Assembly: GCA_963995525.1 (NCBI GenBank)
Contig: OZ023205.1
Location: 43,037,618-43,101,617, forward strand
Source: Escarpia spicata
Lineage: Eukaryota > Annelida > Polychaeta > Sabellida > Siboglinidae
DNA length: 64,000 nucleotides
Direction of reading: 5' to 3'
Positions 26,790 to 39,000 of this stretch are shown here, piece by piece (within the stretch, counting starts at the first letter, position 1; each line of letters opens with the position of its first letter). A program made the translations under genes and the position numbers. The notes under the pieces are model-generated. The model searched no databases. It saw only the letters and a program-made list of their open reading frames with translations, and was not told the DNA's origin.

Positions 26790-27065
26790 TTTATTTTAAA
26801 CATGTTCATACTGGTCGCATTAACTCAATCATCAGATAATTTGTTCAAGTTACTTATTGTCGGACGAAATTATCAGACGGCTTTCATGACTAAGATCTTT
26901 CAGTTTAGGAATCAGCTTAGCCGCTCTTCGTTGTACACTTTCTAGCTTATCTGTGTCCTTCTTGCGATATGGCCTCCATGCTCGTTTGCAATATTCAAAA
27001 ATGAGGCCTAACTATTGCTTTGTAGAGTGGCACAATTAACTGTTTCTCCTGATATATTATATTTC
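26790..27065 (-). mobile_element. CR1-like LINE fragment
   Basis: Minus-strand translation from 27060 down gives FRRNIIYQEKQLIVPLYKA, IVRPHF, then after one frame change EYCKRAWRPYRKKDTDKLE and SVQRRAAKLI. This is the CR1-type thumb and C-terminal segment, same family as the copies at 10.6 kb and 47.9 kb. Confidence 0.85.
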
Positions 27066-27104
27066 TCCTAAATAGCCATACAATTTGATTACCTTTTTAT
27101 GGTT

Positions 27105-27240
27105 TTACCTAATAAAAGACAAAGACTTAGAAGTAACAGTTAGTACTGATATGAACGTTTTAGAGCAATTGCTGCTTCAAAGGGTAATCAAATTATAGGG
27201 CTAATTAGGAGAAATATCACATGTAAGAACAAACAGGTAA
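27105..27240 (+). mobile_element. CR1-like LINE fragment, opposite strand
   Basis: Plus-strand translation gives DKDLEVTVSTDMNVLEQ, then GNQIIGLIRRNITCKNKQ, the segment just upstream of that in the neighbouring minus-strand fragment (usual form: KDLGV...LG.I.RN...K). The two pieces lie head to head. Confidence 0.75.
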
Positions 27241-28714
27241 GATACAACGAGCGACACAGGAAACCATCCGTCAAGTTTTGCTCGTGATGTCTTGCAATCA
27301 ATCAGGCTGGTGAATTGTATTTTGGCGAAAGCGCGACGCCCCGAGCATCCCAGAGCGACGGCCGATGGAGTAGTGGATTGTTGCAATAACGTTCTGTGTC
27401 CCCAAAGCGTCAATGTCATCGCATCGGCTATTGGTGCAGACCTCTGTCGGCTCCAGCAATCTGTCTTCAGACATCCCTATCCTTCCATGGCGTATTCAAC
27501 TATCCAAGCTCTAATCCACTGTTACTCAACCGAGTGCCGCGGAACGTCGGTGTGCTGCCATGAAGTCCCGGTGGACCATTGTACTTTCGTAAGTAAATAA
27601 CGAGTAAAAACATATTTTATTATGTTTTATTAATGTGAAGTCTCACTAAATAATACCATGATACATGTTATAATTATGATGGTGGTCTTGTAATAATCGG
27701 ATCGTGGGTGGTAATTTAGTCGATGAGTCAACACAAATCGACAAAATAGCACAATTCATCGTATTTGAGCGATGTGGTGATGACGACTGTGCATTAAGGG
27801 TCATTTCTTATTCGGCAAAAAACACTTCCTCAGCGTGCAACGGGCGATGAAATATTCCGCGTGTAAGAGAAGTATATAAAAAGCAACGCGATCCCGTGGT
27901 GACAAATTGCTCCAGGACATGCACGCATGAAGAGCAGCGATGCTAGGAAATGTAAAAAGGTTTGTATCAAACGTATAAAATCTAAACTCAGATGTTCAAA
28001 TGAAGTCTTGCTTTCTTCGTATAATATGAGACGAGTGATGATCACCGTTTCGTTTGCTTCTCAATGCAAGGTCCTATCAAGAATGCATGAGCTGATAGAT
28101 GAACTACGAGAGTTTCTGGTATTGTTTAAATGAACTGTAGCAATTCAGTTTCTTACAAGACCTTGCATTGTCTTGTCCTTTATGGTGTATGTTCTAGCTT
28201 GTCTGCGGGTGTAAGCCTAAGTACGTTCTCCTTAAAACAATTAGACAGCTTCAGCGACAAGTTTTCGCTCTAGGTATCGCTAATACCGTAACTTCCGTAA
28301 CTGACATCAGCAGAATATGCCTGTCACATGTTCTTCATGAGTTTCGCGCCTACATACGTGTAGGCAAATACGGATGGAGTTAGCACTCATAGATGACTAT
28401 ACTACTTATAATGTTATACTTTGTTGACGTTATTTCACAACATACATGCTTTCGTTCTATAGACGGTGTAAGGTTGATATCCAAGAATATCTCAAATTTA
28501 ACAGAAATTACACCGCAAGGCAACCGCTGTTTAGTTCTTTCTAAATGGTCCACGATGTTGTGTAGACTCTATGTTGTATAAGGAACATTGGCATATGCGT
28601 ATGTTATACATTATCAATGTGCTGCTCGTGTTGACCCTGTCCCAAAATTTATATTTCTCCATCTCTATCTCTTCTTTACGTATAGCTACTGTAGCCGTTT
28701 CCTAGCAATTGTAA
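27241..28714. other. intergenic, no gene recognised
   Basis: A 102-codon plus frame at 27292-27600 (rich in Cys, with ARRPEHPRATADGVVDCCNN) has somewhat higher GC than its surroundings but no known domain and no splice context I could support. The rest is AT-rich with no features. Confidence 0.45.
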
Positions 28715-29066
28715 AAGGTACGTTTTTATATAGCGCACTACCCAGTCCTTGGGATTACTCAAAGCGCTTTACACATTACTACAAATATAGCTGGCAGACC
28801 TGTTCACCCGGACACCATCTCGACTTCTCTAAGATAAGAAGCATTCAGCCACGCTGCAATTAATGCGGGAAGAATATTCGTACACAAATGCCCACCACTG
28901 TCTAGATAGCCAGATACTCATTCATACAGCTGAGTGAACTGGAGCAACGTAGAGTGAACGAACTTGCCCAAGGTTCGACACCATGGCACAGGATTAGAAC
29001 CCAGGTTCACTCGATTGAGAGTCCGGCGTTCTATCCACTGCACCACTACGCTCTATTGCACGTCGG
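28715..29066 (-). mobile_element. MIR-like SINE (tRNA-derived head, L2-type tail)
   Basis: Read on the minus strand from 29066: GTAGTGGTGCAGTGGATAGA resembles a pol III A box, and CTGGGTTCTAATCC a B box. ACCTTGGGCAAGTTC follows, as in the centre of MIR/CORE SINEs. After about 190 bases, GTAAAGCGCTTTGAG and GTGCGCTATATAA close the element, the kind of tail shared by L2 LINEs and their SINE partners. Truncated relatives lie at 37740 and 38385. Confidence 0.75.
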
Positions 29067-29944
29067 CGATATTTGTGATTGCGAGAAACCGTAGCATCTG
29101 CTTTTTACTGAATAATAACAACTAACAGTCGGTTACAACGCGTGTTCTGACACATGCACATACGCACGCATACAAACACACTCGACGGGAATATTTGCAG
29201 ACAAAATCTCGTATGTTTAGATTTAATTATTTGTTTGGTTTCTTCTTTTGAAGAAAGTAATTTGTTTGACCAACTTAATTTCATATTGAAAGGTGGATCC
29301 ACAATAGCGATTGTGGAAAGCTAACTTACAGGAGTCTCCGGACCCAATTACGTATGCCTTCGTGTGTACATTATATAAATTGATACACATAAAATTGCGA
29401 TTTATTTTATTTTATATACATATATTGACGTACATATGTTCTCTTGGGTCAACTAAAAACAATTCTTCTCCTCCTTCAGCACATAGACATGGGCTCATCT
29501 GGATCTGGGGAATTGCACAATTACTCAGCGAAGTCCTATAGGTTGATGTATTGCACTGAAGGTTTATTAAAGTGTCCTTCTGTAGAGTGACTCCGCTGCG
29601 TGTTGCACATTCACCACCTCTATGGGTCGCTTAGTTCCACTGGAATAAACCACAGATAGAAGGGACCAACGACTTGTAACTCTCTTCCGAAAAAAAACGC
29701 AGGCAACTTGGGGTGGAAGAAACTGCAAAAGTTTCGTCGAAACGGCGATCGTAGGTCAGGGCGTTTTTTAACGTATAAAGTGGGGGGCATTGCCCCAGTC
29801 CTTTCGTTTGCCCCCCCCCCCCCCCAGTCAGACCAACGTTCCCCCAGTGTGCCCCCATTCTCCCAAACCAGTCCCTTGTAGGGCTTACTTTTTATTCGAT
29901 TTAGTGTGTTTGATTTAATTTGCACTGCGGTATAATAATAAAAA
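29067..29944. other. intergenic, repeat-like
   Basis: No gene. 29780-29880 has long C runs in a context (GGGGGCATTGCCCC, then CCCCCAGTGTGCCCCC) that looks like the end of a DNA transposon, possibly linked to the hAT relic that follows. Confidence 0.4.
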
Positions 29945-30918
29945 ACTCTAAGTAGCAGTTGTCATGCATTCGCCAGAGAAGAACGGTGCCCTTGGACTAC
30001 TTGAAGTGGTGAACAAAGCTCTGGATCTGACATAAGGTAAAGACACGATGCTGGTTGGTGTCACCACTGGCGGCGAGGCGGCAAACACCGGCAGACAAGG
30101 TGGATTATGGCGTCTACTTGCTGACCAAAGGTTTGGCAACATTCTGGTGTGCTGCACACCGATATGACTTAGCCATTGAGTCGGTCGTCAGCACCGTACC
30201 TGAGTTGGGAATCTCGATGTCCAATCTACTGGGACTCGTATGATTCTTCCGAAAGCCGAGACGGATGAAGATGTTGTCAGCGCAGGCCGGGAATGTCAAA
30301 CAGTTTGGCACCACGATGTCAGGTTTGCCCAGCACGAGCTGCAGCTGGAAGAAGTTGCAAAGGAGTGATTTGATCAGCGATCCTCTCACTGTGACTGATG
30401 CGGCAATCAAGAAGTTGAACCTAATGAGGGATGGACAATTCCCGGGAAGAAGGCAGGAGAAAATTAATTGTCCAACCGATAACAAAACAGAGGACCTAAC
30501 ACAACGAAGGGCAGCCGAGCAATGGGAAAACATGATGAATGTGCCATTCCTGCCTGATGGCTGTGATCTCGGTTGTAAGTTGACTGTCAGACTGCACCAA
30601 CTTCTGCCAGTCACACCATATTTAGTTCAGAAGGTGCTGGCATATCTGGCTAGTATGAGTCCACACTCTGTGCAGACCGAGAGGATCGTGAGCCACCACA
30701 ACCTCGTGGTCGATAATCACCGCACCAGTATGAATGAGGACACGAGAAACGCACGACTCATGGTGGCACTGAATAGTGTGGGTACCGCCTACTATGACCC
30801 TCGACCCGCTGTCATCAGATTCTTGGAGAAGACAAGAAGATGCTGGGCTCCATACTGGGACATCTACGGACAGCGTGAATTCGTTAGGAAATTCATCTGC
30901 GAAACGGAACTCGTCTAG
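29945..30918 (+). pseudogene. hAT-family transposase relic
   Basis: 30035-30180 reads in two frames as GKDTMLVGVTTGGEAANTGR, GLWRLLA, then LATFWCAAHRYDLAIESVVS, the RNase H-like core of hAT transposases (usual TDG...N..G and CAAHR.. motifs). 30265-30918 is open and gives MSPHSVQTERIVSHHNLVVD, NARLMVAL and DPRPAVIRFLEKTRR, matching the C-terminal hAT dimerisation region (usual form S...ER.FS..N.I...R). Stops and frame changes before 30265, and Val-Gln in place of the usual Cys/Ser of that motif, indicate an inactive copy. Sequence at 31165-31220 with repeated GCCCTTTT may belong to its end. Confidence 0.8.
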
Positions 30919-31240
30919 TGAAATTGAGACAACTGTTAAACGTTCTGACTTGCAGGATGCGTCTCATGTTTCTATGACTACTGCATGTATTGGTTGTAAT
31001 AAAACATGTTTCTAGGATATATGTGTAACATTTATTTTCATACCAAGATGCAGTCGTCACTCGTCACTGTAGGCCCCACAACTAGGTGGATACAAAGATA
31101 ATAACACATTATATTAAGCTTTCATACATGTCTAAGGGTTATGAACATAATCATTAATGTATGCGCAAACTGCCCTTTTTACCCATTAGAAGCGCCCTTT
31201 TAAAATATGGCACCCCTGCCAAAATTCAATAAAAACGCCT

Positions 31241-31325
31241 TGTCGTAGGTGGATTCGAACCTCGGATCCCTCGAACGACGGTTTGGTGTTTTTCATGCTC
31301 GACCACCTCGCCCCACACGTGACTA
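31241..31325 (-). mobile_element. tRNA-like sequence (SINE head or tRNA pseudogene)
   Basis: On the minus strand GGGGCGAGGTGGTCGAGCAT resembles the start of tRNA-Ser/Leu with an A box, and GGTTCGAATCC is a perfect B box. The D-arm part is too short and the anticodon arm does not pair convincingly, so this is not called a working tRNA. Confidence 0.45.
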
Positions 31326-31689
31326 TCCGAATCACAATTGCCAATTATTATTATTATTATTATTCAATCGCCTTTTAGATTTAGGCGGTTTGGAATCAAT
31401 ATGTCATTATGTGTTGTCGCTGGTTGAACAGGCTCCTTAAGCGAGATTTGTCGTAAAGTTAATATGTTTCATTATAATAAATTGTTCTTTACGGGATCAT
31501 CTACTCCATTTGTCTTACTACGTCTGTGCCAAAATAATTTAGCAATTAGAATTACTGTATCTACGGGGTGTTTCAGAACACCACCCGATTTTTGACTCGC
31601 TAAAAAGGTGAGCCCAAAACGGGCCCCTGCACATCCATTTGTATTATTTAGCCATTATCACACATTTCGCAAACACATTGTGCACATTC

Positions 31690-32160
31690 GGACACTGGTC
31701 AGCCATGGTGTGCCCACATCGCACATTATTCATTAGTTTCGGCCCCACGGATGTGGAACACTCTTCCGTTAGAATTAAAGACAGTCACAACGCTAGCCAC
31801 ATTCAAGCGACTTTTAAAACCCCACCTCTTCCGTGTAGCATTCCATGTTTAGTTTAGTCTGTGATCTCGTACATGCAGTGTTTTAAAATAATTTATTATA
31901 ATTTAATTAACTTATTTATGTCTTATGATGCACATATTATGTCACGTTTTAATTAATGTTATATCCTTTTACCACCTAATCTTATTGTCTATGCATTATG
32001 CATCACGATTTTAGCAATTCATTTAATTAATAAATTTGTATTATCATTTATTTAACTAGCTTGTTTTAAAATTCATATATTAATCTATTTTAGCGCCTCT
32101 GAATGGACTTTTGTCTAGATTTATAGCGCTCTATAAGTTGACTCATTATTATATTCACAT
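31690..32160 (+). mobile_element. L2/CR1-like LINE 3' end
   Basis: One frame near 31738-31850 gives APRMWNTLPLELKTVTTLAT then FKRLLKPHLF, the classic last residues of L2/CR1-type LINE proteins. After the stop, 300 bases of AT-rich 3' UTR end in TTTATAGCGCTCTATAAG and a short TTATTA stretch, the L2-type tail. Confidence 0.82.
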
Positions 32161-32625
32161 GTTATCCTTTCTTCTCCGTCTCTACTGTCCGAGGACAGTT
32201 GATGCATTATTGTTTCTGCATCCAGTTGTTTCGCTTGTTTTCGAAGCTACGTGACATCGCAGTGGCATGGCGGACGATCTCTTCTTTCCCGTGTAATTCC
32301 GCTGTGTTGGTTTGAGGCTCCTTCCACATTGTAATTTTTTTGTCAGATTGTGTTCTCAATCGAAGTTGACGTTTGTGTGGACTGAACGTGGTGATGCATG
32401 TTGTTTATCTGTTACTCGACTTTCGCCTTTTTGATCTCAGTATGCAACTTGACAGTAATTAATATACTAATATATTACACTACTTGATAATATAATAATA
32501 TATTAATATACGTATCCATACAGCTCATATTGACGCTATATAAAAATACATTAGTGATATTATTGTTTTGCTTAAGAATGTTTATTATTACTATTATTGT
32601 ATAACGGCGCCATGTATAATACACT
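32161..32625. other. intergenic, AT-rich
   Basis: No gene or named repeat recognised. TAATATA-rich blocks near 32455-32545. Confidence 0.5.
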
Positions 32626-34463
32626 AAGTGGCCAGTTTTGGGCGCTTTTCACGGCCTCGGGTTGATTATCAATTTGAATACAAGTTTTTAAAACCTTATG
32701 CATACATATCAGAGCATACATATTTGACTTATACACACCACAATTGCGCACAATCGGGAATATTATATTTTGAAAATAATATTAACGTTTTAAGAAAAGT
32801 ATGAAAAACATTATTTTGGGGCTCACCTCTTTGAACGTGTGTTTCGCACGTCCGATCAATGAATTGATGAGTTCCTTGGCGGTGCCATCAGAAATTTAGC
32901 TGTACACAGTACAATACATCAAACAGCTGGTGACCCGTCTTGGACAGGGGGCCCGTTTTGCATGCCGTTCCCCCATATATATAGTTTCTTGAAGTGCTGT
33001 TTAGACGACCTTTTTCTGGAATCAAGAGAACAATAAATGGGTCAGAGTACAGCTGATTCAGCGAACTCCTCTTTATTGTCGTGGTAGTGTAGTCAAATGG
33101 CGATTAGGTCTTGGCCAACCACCCCTGGCTTGTGAGGGTACAGGAGTAGGAATCGCTCCGGTCGTACAGGCCTTGGCCGAACCACTTTTTTGGATCACTT
33201 TTTCCAGGCCTCGAATTTGGCGGCGGCCACTTGTCGCGGTGCCCTGGCAACGGGCCGCGTTGCCTTAGAGATCAGTTATTAGTTCACGGCCAAATTGGCC
33301 GTACCTATTATGTTTGCCTTAATTTGCAACGATCGAAACTACAAAATAGTAGCGCACGATCGAATGCCCATTCATTCGTACAGCCAATGCTGCGCGAATA
33401 GACAACAGCCAGAGGTCCCCACTCCACAGTCGTCTGAGCTTTCGTTGGCATGCGACATCACTTTTAAAAACCCACCCAACACTGACATATGGATCAGCGC
33501 CCTTAACCATGCATCCCGTGGACGTGTAACGGCAGTACCACAAGGCAGCAGCAAGTCCAGGGGAGCAGGGATTTAATTGAAGGTGGCACAAAAACTACCA
33601 GATGTTGGGATGGCTCGCTTTAATAAAACATCCACATTCCCTAAGGAATGGAATGGTAGGGTTAGGGTAAATGTTGGAAAAGCAAAGCCTGTATTCATAA
33701 GCTTTCAAGTTGCGTGGTTTGATCGCTGGCAATAGCCATGCAGCCGCGTTGTTTCATGACAAAATAATTATTATTCACGTTTGTATTACATCACACAATC
33801 ATATTATAATTTCATCGTTAGTAGATCTTGTGCTTATATCACGTGGTTTTACCAATGGGAATGATGCAACTGATAATAAATTAGGGCGTCAGCCCATAAC
33901 AAGTTTGATATTTGCAGTCGTGCACCTGTTAATTTTACCTGCGACCACGTGTGATATGTTAACATTTGTCAGCAGATCACGAAGACGGGCATGCAAATAC
34001 GCAACTGCCAAAATAACATGTTGCAGGTCGTGGGTATAACAACCTTGCAACAAATTGCTAACTCCTTAGATCTGACGTGTGCATATTGTAGGGAACGGCG
34101 TGCAAAATGGGCCCCCTGCCCAAAGCGGGCCCCCAGCCGTTTGGCGTTATTGTATTATATACAGTTAAATCTGTGGTGGCATTGCGAAGTAACTCACAAA
34201 TGGGCACTAGTGAACATTGGTCCGAAGCGCGAAAAGCACATTCAAAAAGATTGTTTTTCACTTTTTCTTACAATGTTAGCACTAATTTTCAAATATCATA
34301 TTTCCGCTTGTGCGCATTGAAGACAACGAAACTGTGGTATACATAAGCCAAATGTGTGTGCTCTGATATTGCTACATTTTAAAAACGTGCAGGGCCTGTA
34401 TTCAAATTGATAATCAACCCGAGGCCATGAAGTGCGCCCAAAACGGGCCCCCGTGCAGCCCGC
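32626..34463. mobile_element. foldback element with about 360-bp inverted arms
   Basis: Left arm 32626-32980 and right arm 34095-34463 are reverse complements with moderate divergence. Shared blocks include CCTCGGGTTGATTATCAATT and GGGGGCCCRTTTTGCRYGCC. The 1.1 kb centre (32981-34094) shows no protein motif. The outer ends read GTTTTGGGCGC and its complement. A similar GCCCAAAACGGGCCCC occurs alone at 31612, so the family has other copies nearby. Probably a non-autonomous element. Confidence 0.75.
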
Positions 34464-35339
34464 TATTGTCGATATGCTGTTGGTACAATACACACACCTG
34501 CATTTGTAATGTATTATGATATTATTTTCATATATGTCACCCCAAAACTACGCAGTGGATGAATTCTCATATATACAGTATGGGGTTGTGGCATCTGCTT
34601 TCCTTCAGCGGGCGTTGCGTAACACCCGCTGTCACTCGTCATTGCCTGCCACACCCCACAGGGTCAGTAATCTCTATAATGGCTGTATAGATCGCCACTG
34701 CGAGTACCGACATCGACCGGACATCAAGCTCCGTGCGATATTGGTATCAGAGTATCTCCTGCTAATAAATTCATATATGACATGGAAGGTTGGTCGAGTT
34801 GCGTTTACACACAATCATTACCCCCAGAAAACGGAGATAAATGTAAAGAAATCAATGTATCTTTTTAAATCCTCTAAAACGTCGTGCCTGTGTCTAGATC
34901 TAGTTCTTGTTGGCCTAGAAAAACGCTCTAACCAAGATTATGCATATAGGGTACCTACAATTTAAAATATGTTTGCGATTAGCCAGCAAATATATTGCAA
35001 AGCAGAAGCTTTATTAAGCTTGATGAAAAATGTTGTAGGTTTCCAAGTTGTTTGGGATGGTGCCGTCTTTCTTAGACAGATGTGCACAAACTTGAGAGGC
35101 AATAAATGTTCAGTCTGCAACTTGGTTCTGACAAGACCCACTGTTTCTTGACCAAAGTATTTACATAGCACTCGATCAACTGAAATTGCTCTCGTGTGCT
35201 TTACATACATGTACATACACACATATGTGATAGTATTTTACATAAAAATAAATGCTAATAAAATAAACATGTAAAAAATATAATATCACCTTAAATATAG
35301 TTACTAAAACAAGTAAAAAAATGTCCTAATCTGTGAATT
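34464..35339. other. intergenic, no gene recognised
   Basis: A 149-codon plus frame at 34516-34965 has no recognisable domain and ordinary base composition; I do not call it a gene. Confidence 0.45.
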
Positions 35340-35815
35340 ATAAAAAAAGCTTGTTAAAAATGGTGAGTTTTCAAGTGTTTTAAACACTTGTAGTGATGTT
35401 GCTGTTCTGAGCGAAGGTGGCAAATTGTTCCATAGAACCGCTGAGCAAACAGCGAATCGGATATCACAATGGGCGACGCCGGTATGAACAAATGTTCTGG
35501 CAGCGAGGCAGATCGTAGCGTTCTTCCGGCACTAGACCAATCAAAGCACAATACGTAAACAGAAGTACGTAGGTCTCAAATGAACCAGCAGCCAGTGTAA
35601 ACGCTGCAACACGGGTGTAATGTGTTCGTATTTCCTCGTGTGAGTAATGAGGCAAGCAGCAGTTTTTCACCATCTGTAGACGTTGCATCACCGTGTATGG
35701 GTGACCATAAAGAAATGCATTCCCATAGCCTAAACGTAATGTCACTAGTACGTGAACAAGTGTCTTGCATGATCCTTCGGTCAGATATGGCCGAATTCAC
35801 CCAATGTTTCTAATC
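35340..35815 (-). mobile_element. L2-like LINE C-terminal fragment
   Basis: Minus-strand translation from about 35770 down gives CKTLVHVLVTLRLGYGNAF, LYGHPY and RLQMVKNC, then RIVLxLVxCRKNA and SAVLWNNLPPSLRTATSLQV, then FKTLENSPF in shifted frames. This is the SR.DYCNALLYG...LQ..QN.AAR and LWN.LP..LR...S...FK pattern of L2/CR1-type LINEs. Several frameshifts are present. It lies just downstream of the eEF1B gene's poly(A) signal. Confidence 0.82.
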
Positions 35816-35869
35816 TGATAGTAGCTTGAATAAGACACCAAACACTCAAATTGGACACAATTAGAATAT

Positions 35870-35875
35870 TTTATT
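35870..35875 (-). terminator. polyadenylation signal of eEF1B gene
   Basis: AATAAA on the minus strand about 93 bases after the eEF1B stop codon, the first such signal downstream. Confidence 0.65.
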
Positions 35876-35967
35876 TGAATGGCAACCATGTGTTTATTGT
35901 CACTTGATGATATGAAATTATTGATGTTGTCTGCTTGTTTTAGGGTAAGACCAAATTGTAAATGTTC

Positions 35968-36054
35968 TTAGATTTTGTTGAAAGCTGCAATGTCGACGGA
36001 CTGTATTAAATCTTCAAAGTTGCACAGTTCCTCCTCAAGGAAATCTGTGCCAAC
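35968..36054 (-). CDS. eEF1B exon 6 (last coding exon)
   Basis: Encodes [20 protein letters not shown] and DIAAFNKI, then TAA (complement of 35968-35970). Acceptor AG at 36056-36055; phase 0. The C-terminal residues form part of the exchange domain that contacts eEF1A. Confidence 0.95.
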   Translation of the reverse strand, partial: VGTDFLEEELCNFEDLIQSVDIAAFNKI

Positions 36055-39000
36055 CTGGAAACAGAGGAAAACCAATGTAAATTCTCAATTCAATCATGTT
36101 ACCTGGCACAACAAAGTGGGCACTGAGTCGCAAATTTGATAAATTTTGTTTTGTAATTTTTTTGATTCCACAGATCAATTAAGCTTTAAAATGACACTTT
36201 ATTTGTTGAAATAACTTCAGTAGTTTTTTACTTATTGCTAAAATTGAAGCAAGCTTTTAAAAAACGACATTTTGAGAAAGGTAATTTTGACTAATTGTAT
36301 CCATGTGTTCGTAAATGCGTTATTTTAAATGTGTTGTATTATTATCAAAGAAAATAAACTGCACACTGAAAAATGACATTATCAGGTACGCATTACGTCA
36401 AAACCACAAAATTGACTGGACATGACCTAGACAGCTATTTTTGTTCAATTTTGGCCTCAGTATGGAGGTAATTAAATAAAACATTCAAGACCTTGTTAGT
36501 TAAGCATAATTACTTCCTAATACAAAGAAATTCACGTATACATTTTACCAAACTTAATGCCCATTTAGGCAAGCAATTTTGGTTCGAATGTCGTACAACA
36601 CCGTCCTATGACATAACCAGAAAAATTGCTCCAGTAAACACTTGCCAGACCAACTTTTGGTTGTGATAGTCAGACAAATTGGAATTTTGTCCCATTGTAC
36701 AACAGTTGGGGGCAATTTTGGAAGCAGTGGCAAAGCTGTGGTCAACAGCAGAAGCTGCACCTGTCATCAAAGCTCAAGTCTGCAATGACCGAGTCAATAG
36801 GTCGCACTCACAACGTCTAGACATGTCACTTGTGTAAATGCACATGTAATAAGTTTGAGCGCCCTGTTGCATGATATAATCCCAACAATGTTTCGTGTAA
36901 GTGACCTTTAGAAGACGTGATCACCCCAGACAATGCTCCTACCTTGTCGTCCTCAACCACACAGCAAATCTGCAGTTTCTTGATGCCGTAGGCCAACGGT
37001 ACCAGTTTTGCTGAAATAAAAGGAAGATAATAATAACAAAAGGCATCCCATCAAAAAACAGCTAGTTAAATATAAAAAACAATTCAATTCAATTTAAATA
37101 ACCAATAAATACTGCAAAAAAACTACACATGTCTAATGTGTTAAATTTCGTTAACTGCTATGTAAGTAAACCAAAACCACAAAATATTGTAGTCTCCTGT
37201 CAGGTTCTGGCATCATACAAAATGTTCACTTGATCTTAAACTGGTGTTTCGTTCAAAAAATCATCTTCATGAAATGACGCTGACGAATAATAATTAATTT
37301 TCTTTAACAGAATCAGATCCAAAGTGGCCCGTGGCATTTGACAATACCTTATATTTAATATTAAAACCATGGTCTAGAATTGCAAAAAAACACAAATAGA
37401 TTAATAAAACACTCATCATTATAACTGTTTTTACTATAACAATGTAATACTAATAAATGAATTACAAATCACTGTGTGAGTAAATACATTTACAATAGTT
37501 GCAGTTGCTGCCACCAGGCAACAGTAATGTAGATCAGAGAAATGGTGAGTTTTGTAGCCAGCCTTGACATAAGATGTGGTTAAGACTTACAAGCGCCCCA
37601 GAGGAGACCGTCGCAGGAGACAGTGCGGACACACTTCTCCAGCTCCTTCATGTCTGTCTCGTCGTCCCACGGCTTCACGTCCAGCACAATGTTACTCTTG
37701 GCAACCACCGCCACCTCTGTAACACAAAACACGACATGTATGCATAGTATCTGAAAAGGTAAGTTCTTACACAGCGCAGTATCCAGTGCTGACGACCGGT
37801 TAGGATTTACCTCTTGGAAATAACTCCATTGGACAACATCACGTGTTAGTTGTCCAATCACGGAATATTACCGTGGGATCTCCGGTGTCTCCAATGGTGG
37901 GCGCCCTCCAATGGTGACACCTTGCAGAGTTTCAACATACTAGAAACCTTGTCGTTCATGTAACATGGCGCCCAAACGGTAACTGGGTTTGGGAGACGCG
38001 TGAAACTTGAAAAAAAACAAAGAAAATGGTAGCTGAACTAATATTTTTTTGGATCTCAATTTTACTATTATAGTATGTGCCCACATTAAATCAGAAAGCT
38101 GGTGTAGCTGATGTTGAATTTCTTTGTGCTAAATATATAATACATATTCCGACAAAGTTGTGCAAACAAACTTTTAGGAAAGTTGATTTGAACAAAGTAC
38201 TTACGAATATAAACCACCGAAGTTCACATAAAAGATGCCTATTGCACAAAACCAAGTACACTAACGGGTTATCAATGGACTTGGGCTAGACAATCATGTT
38301 TGCACAGAAATTGTATATATTAAACAACTTATACTGTTTTATAAAAAGGACACAATTTGAGATTAAATTTCATTTAAAGGTGATGATGAAAGAGTCTTCA
38401 GATCATACCACTGAATGCTTCCCAGACAAGTTGAGCAGGTCTGCAAGGCAATAAAGTGTAAAGCGCTTTAAGCAGTCCTTAGGACTGGATACTACGCTAT
38501 ATAGGAACTTACCTTTTACTTTTTTACTGAATCTATCAGCGTGGTAACAAGGACTAGGGTTAGAAAAACATCACCACAACCAAGTATCAGTGGTCAAGTG
38601 AAAACCACACCTCAACACGATGAAGCAATCATGATTACTGACTTTTATCAATCATGATTATTCATTTACAAGTAGTGTCTTGTTGTTTTATATCTTCCCC
38701 TCTATATTCAAGAGTAAAAAGTTAAAACATACCTCAGAATACACCATTTTAAAGCTAGTTTTAAAAAAAATCTCCGTGGGAGCATGCCCTCGGACCCTCT
38801 AGCAGAACAGCGCTCGCATAGCCCACCCCTACCACCTCGCCCAACATTTTATGCAGGGGAAACACTGCAGGTGCTCATAAATATATATGAATAGATTATA
38901 AAAGATATACAGATATGGACAGAAAAAGAAAGCGGCAAAGAGAGCTGTTGATATGGCGAGGAGTGACATGGAAGCAGATGTGTACTGCAAGCTTGTACAG

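Noticed and set aside
27292..27600. 102-codon Cys-containing open frame
   Set aside because: No domain, no conserved motif and no splice context; could be a real exon but cannot be supported.
30265..30918. Domesticated hAT gene (217 open codons)
   Set aside because: The upstream transposase core is broken by stops and frame changes, and no alternative start or splice site supports a host gene.
31241..31325. Functional tRNA gene
   Set aside because: Good A- and B-box-like sequence, but the D arm is too short and the anticodon stem does not pair; better a SINE head or pseudogene.
33181..33275. X-box-like RFX site (GGTGCCCTGGCAAC)
   Set aside because: Lies inside a foldback element, far from any supported gene start; chance match likely.
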